Assembly (NCBI RefSeq): GCF_050003625.1
Contig: NC_134400.1
Location: 189,005,726-189,069,725, forward strand
Reading direction: 5' to 3'
Source of the DNA: Haematobia irritans
Taxonomy: Eukaryota; Arthropoda; Insecta; Diptera; Muscidae
Length of the DNA stretch: 64,000 nt
The translations under genes and the position numbers were made by a program. The notes under the pieces were generated by a model. The model saw only the letters and a program-made list of their open reading frames with translations. It was not told where the DNA came from and did no database searches. Below are positions 61,627 through 64,000 of this stretch, one piece after another (within the stretch, counting starts at the first letter, position 1; each line of letters begins with the position of its first letter).

Positions 61627-62560
61627 TATGATCGGCAGTCAATGAGAACTTCTGGTCAGATCGGTAGTCAATGAGAAATTCGGTTGTTGATGATCGGTAG
61701 TCAGTGAGAACATTGTTTATTGATGATCGGTTGACGGTAAGAAGTTCGCCGATGATCACTAATCGGCGAGAACTTCGGTTGTTGATGATCGGTAGACGGT
61801 AAGAAGTTTGGTCCGGTGATGATCGTTAGTTGACGAGATATTCGTTTCGTTCATGATCGGTAATAGGTGGGAACTTCGGTTCTTCGATGAAAATTCGGTT
61901 GTTGATAATCGGTAGCCAATGAGAAATTTGGTTCGTTGATGATCAGTAGTCGATGAGAAATTCGGTTCTTTGATGATCGGTAGTCGGCGAGAACTTCGTT
62001 TCGATGATGATAGGTAGCCGATGAGAAAATCATTTCGTTTACGATCGTCAGTCTATGGGAACTTCGGATCAGATCGGTAGTCAAGGAGAAATTCGGTTGC
62101 TGATGACCGGTAGTCGGTGAGAATATCGTTTATTGATGATCGGTTGAAGTTCGGTACGAAGTTCGGTTCGGTGATGATCGCTTGTTGACGAGAAATTAGT
62201 TTCGTTTATGATCGGTAATAGGTAAGACCTACGCTTCGTCGATGACAAATCGGTTGTTGCGAATCGGTAGTCAATGGGAAATTCGGTTCGATGATCAATA
62301 GTCAATGAGATCGGTCTTGCTGATGATCGGCGAGAACTTCGGTTCGTCGATGATCGGAAGTCGGTGAGATCTTCGTTTCATTGATGATCGGTAGTTGATG
62401 AGAAATTCGTTTCGTTGAGAATCCATAGTCGATGAGATCTTCAGATCGTCGATGATGAGAAACTCGGTTCGATGATAATCGGTAGTCGATGAGAACTTCG
62501 GTTCATCGGTTTGTTAATGATCGATAGTTAATGATGTTTTGATAATTAAAAGTTGGACGC

Positions 62561-62739
62561 TTGGTTATTGCTGTGAAGATAGGTTCGTTGACGAGTGGGA
62601 ACTTGCGTATTAGTCGATTTGTAGTTGATCGAGAACTGTAATACGATCATCGGTTTTCCGACGGTTGCTACAGTTGATTGTTGTTATTATCTCGAAGATG
62701 ATTCGTTGACTTTATCTAACCTTAGCTTTGGTTTTTAGA
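62561..62739. other. Transition between the two satellites
   Basis: Degenerate GAAGATAGGTTCGTTGACGA-like stretches link the 34-bp array to the 29-bp array. No gene was seen. Confidence 0.4.
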
Positions 62740-62851
62740 TTCACTGATCTCAGTATTGGATTTGTAGGCCTGAAAGTCTCATTGTTGGGACTGTAGGCCG
62801 GAAGGTCTCAATGTTTGAACTATATTGTTAAAGGCCTCAGTGTTGAAACTG

Positions 62852-63100
62852 CACGCAGAGAAGGAATATGATCACCTCAAACATGTTTCAAGAGCAAATT
62901 GTTATTTTTGTATGGTGACCATGTAACATGTTTGTCACTAAAATGTTATTTTCTCGTCAAATTAACCTGCTTGCCGAAATCATATACGAGATTTCCGAGA
63001 AAATAACATGGTTGCTAAAGCCATGTTACATGGTCACCACCCAAAAATAACATTTTGCTCTTAAAACATGTTTGAGGTGATCATATTCCTTCTCTGGGTG
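62852..63100. mobile_element. Foldback MITE, copy 2
   Basis: The left arm CACGCAGAGAAGGAATATGA is the inverse of the right arm TCATATTCCTTCTCTGGGTG. The arms extend about 75 bp and match 6351-6600. Excising it restores satellite sequence AACTGTATGGGCTCGAAG. Confidence 0.9.
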
Positions 63101-63109
63101 TATGGGCTC

Positions 63110-63443
63110 GAGCCACCGTGGTGAAATGGTTAGCATGCTCGCCTTGTATACACAAGGTCGTTGGTTCGATTCCTGCTTCGACCGAACACCAAAAAGTTTT
63201 TCTGCGGTGGATTATCCCACCTCAGTAATGCTGGTGACATTTCTGAGGGTTTCAACGCTTCTCTAAGTGGTTTCACTGCAATGTGGAATGCCGTTAGGCT
63301 ATAAAAAGGAGGTCCCTTGTCATTGAGCTTAACATGGAATCGGGCAGCACTCAGTGATAAGAGAGAAGTGCACCAAAGTGGTATCACAATGGACTGAATA
63401 GTCTAAGTGAGCCTGATACATCGGGCTGCCACCTAACCTAACC
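63110..63443 (+). mobile_element. tRNA-derived SINE with target duplication
   Basis: The head (G)AGCCACCGTGGTGAAATGG, B-box GGTTCGATTCC and tail CCACCTAACCTAACC are complete. ATGGGCTCG lies at 63102-63110 and 63444-63452. A short deletion removes part of the CCGTTCGGACTCGG motif near 63291. Confidence 0.92.
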
Positions 63444-64000
63444 ATGGGCTCGAAGAACTCCGTGCTAGAACTGAATATCCGAAGATCTGTAATGGAATTG
63501 TACACCGAAGGTCTTATTGTTGGAATTGTAAGCGTGAAGGTCTCAGTGTTGGAACTGAGGGCCCGAAGGTCTCTGTGGTGGAGGGCCGAAAGCCTCAGTG
63601 TTAGGATTGATGGACCGGAGAACTCAGTGGTGGAACTGCAGATCCGAGGATCATAGTGGTGAAATTTTAGGCTTGAAAGTCTCATTCAAGGTGAAACAGA
63701 ATACCAGAAGGTCTCAGTGATGGAACTGTAGATCCAAAGACCTCAGAATTGAAACTGTGGGCTCAAAGGACTCGGTGGCAGAAAAATTATAACCAAACTA
63801 TGAGCAAACCGATACGCAATGATTCACCCGTAGAATTCTGTTGTGCAACTGCAGATCCGAAGATCTGAGTGGTGGAATTGTAGGCCCGACGATCTCAGTA
63901 GTGCAACTGTAAGTCCGAAAGTCTAAGTGGTAGAACTGTGGGCCCGAACTACTCAGTGATACATGTCGCAAAAACTATAACCGAACTATGAGCAGAACAA

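Larger units (their letters stand above)
60021..62560. repeat. 34-bp satellite array
   Basis: The approximate unit is GATGATCGGTAGTCGATGAG + AACTTCGGTTCGTT; spacings of 33-34 bp were counted at 60253-60354. It is interrupted by a DD37E transposon at 60555-61626. Minus-strand frames with repeated DYR, SSTK and HRT motifs are spurious. Confidence 0.9.
62740..64000. repeat. 29-30-bp satellite array, interrupted by a MITE and a SINE
   Basis: The units GAAGGTCTCAGTGTTGGAAC + TGTAGGCCC match those at 55101-56933. The array runs off the window end. Confidence 0.85.

Overview
The window looks like AT-rich intronic DNA of a calyptrate fly, probably a muscid. Three things point there. Two spliced exons encode a dipteran-type C-type lectin domain. 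The mariner copies belong to the irritans group first known from the horn fly. The rest is packed with dispersed repeats, foremost a 30-bp minisatellite with consensus TTTCTATAGAAAATTTTGTC plus AAAATTTTAT. No bacterial, viral or complete host gene was seen. Most of the longest open frames are by-products of tandem repeats whose unit length is a multiple of three.

Host gene: the only convincing host coding sequence is a pair of plus-strand exons, 7998-8098 and 59278-59386. Both have canonical splice sites and compatible phases, and joined they read as the start of a C-type lectin domain. If they are consecutive, 8099-59277 is one intron of 51,179 bp and most of the window lies inside it. Bases 1-7997 and 59387-64000 would be parts of the flanking introns.

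Layout: 1-7.8 kb holds nested Helentron-like (HINE-like) elements, TIR elements, a truncated mariner and SINE pieces. 8.1-9.45 kb is repeat-poor intron. 9.45-11.4 kb is a long degenerate repeat. 12.1-16.1 kb is a minisatellite array split by a TIR element that itself carries a HINE-like insertion. 18.4-31 kb is mostly minisatellite in the opposite orientation, with SINEs and a MITE-like family. 33-37.7 kb is minisatellite plus a HINE-like element with a 153-bp tandem core. 38.6-43.8 kb holds a hAT-like element, a DD41D transposon, SINEs and more minisatellite. 43.9-54.5 kb is a mass of HINE-like copies carrying DD37E and hAT-type insertions. 55.1-56.9 kb is a 29-bp satellite, followed by a mariner with a MITE inside it. 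Beyond the lectin exon at 59.3 kb lie a 34-bp satellite (60.0-62.5 kb, with a DD37E insertion) and more of the 29-bp satellite (62.7-64 kb, with a MITE and a SINE).

Names used here: HINE-A is the dispersed family with core motif GGGGGCTATATATAATTATG and terminal motif TTCGGCCAGGCCGAA. HINE-B is the family with core GGGAGCTATATCTAAATCTG and terminal motif GTCGGGCGGGGCCGAC. Family C is a TIR family starting CACTGAAAAAAA. These labels are mine, and the Helentron assignment is inference from architecture. No transposase copy here appears intact. I found no CRISPR array, operon, genuine tRNA gene or promoter.
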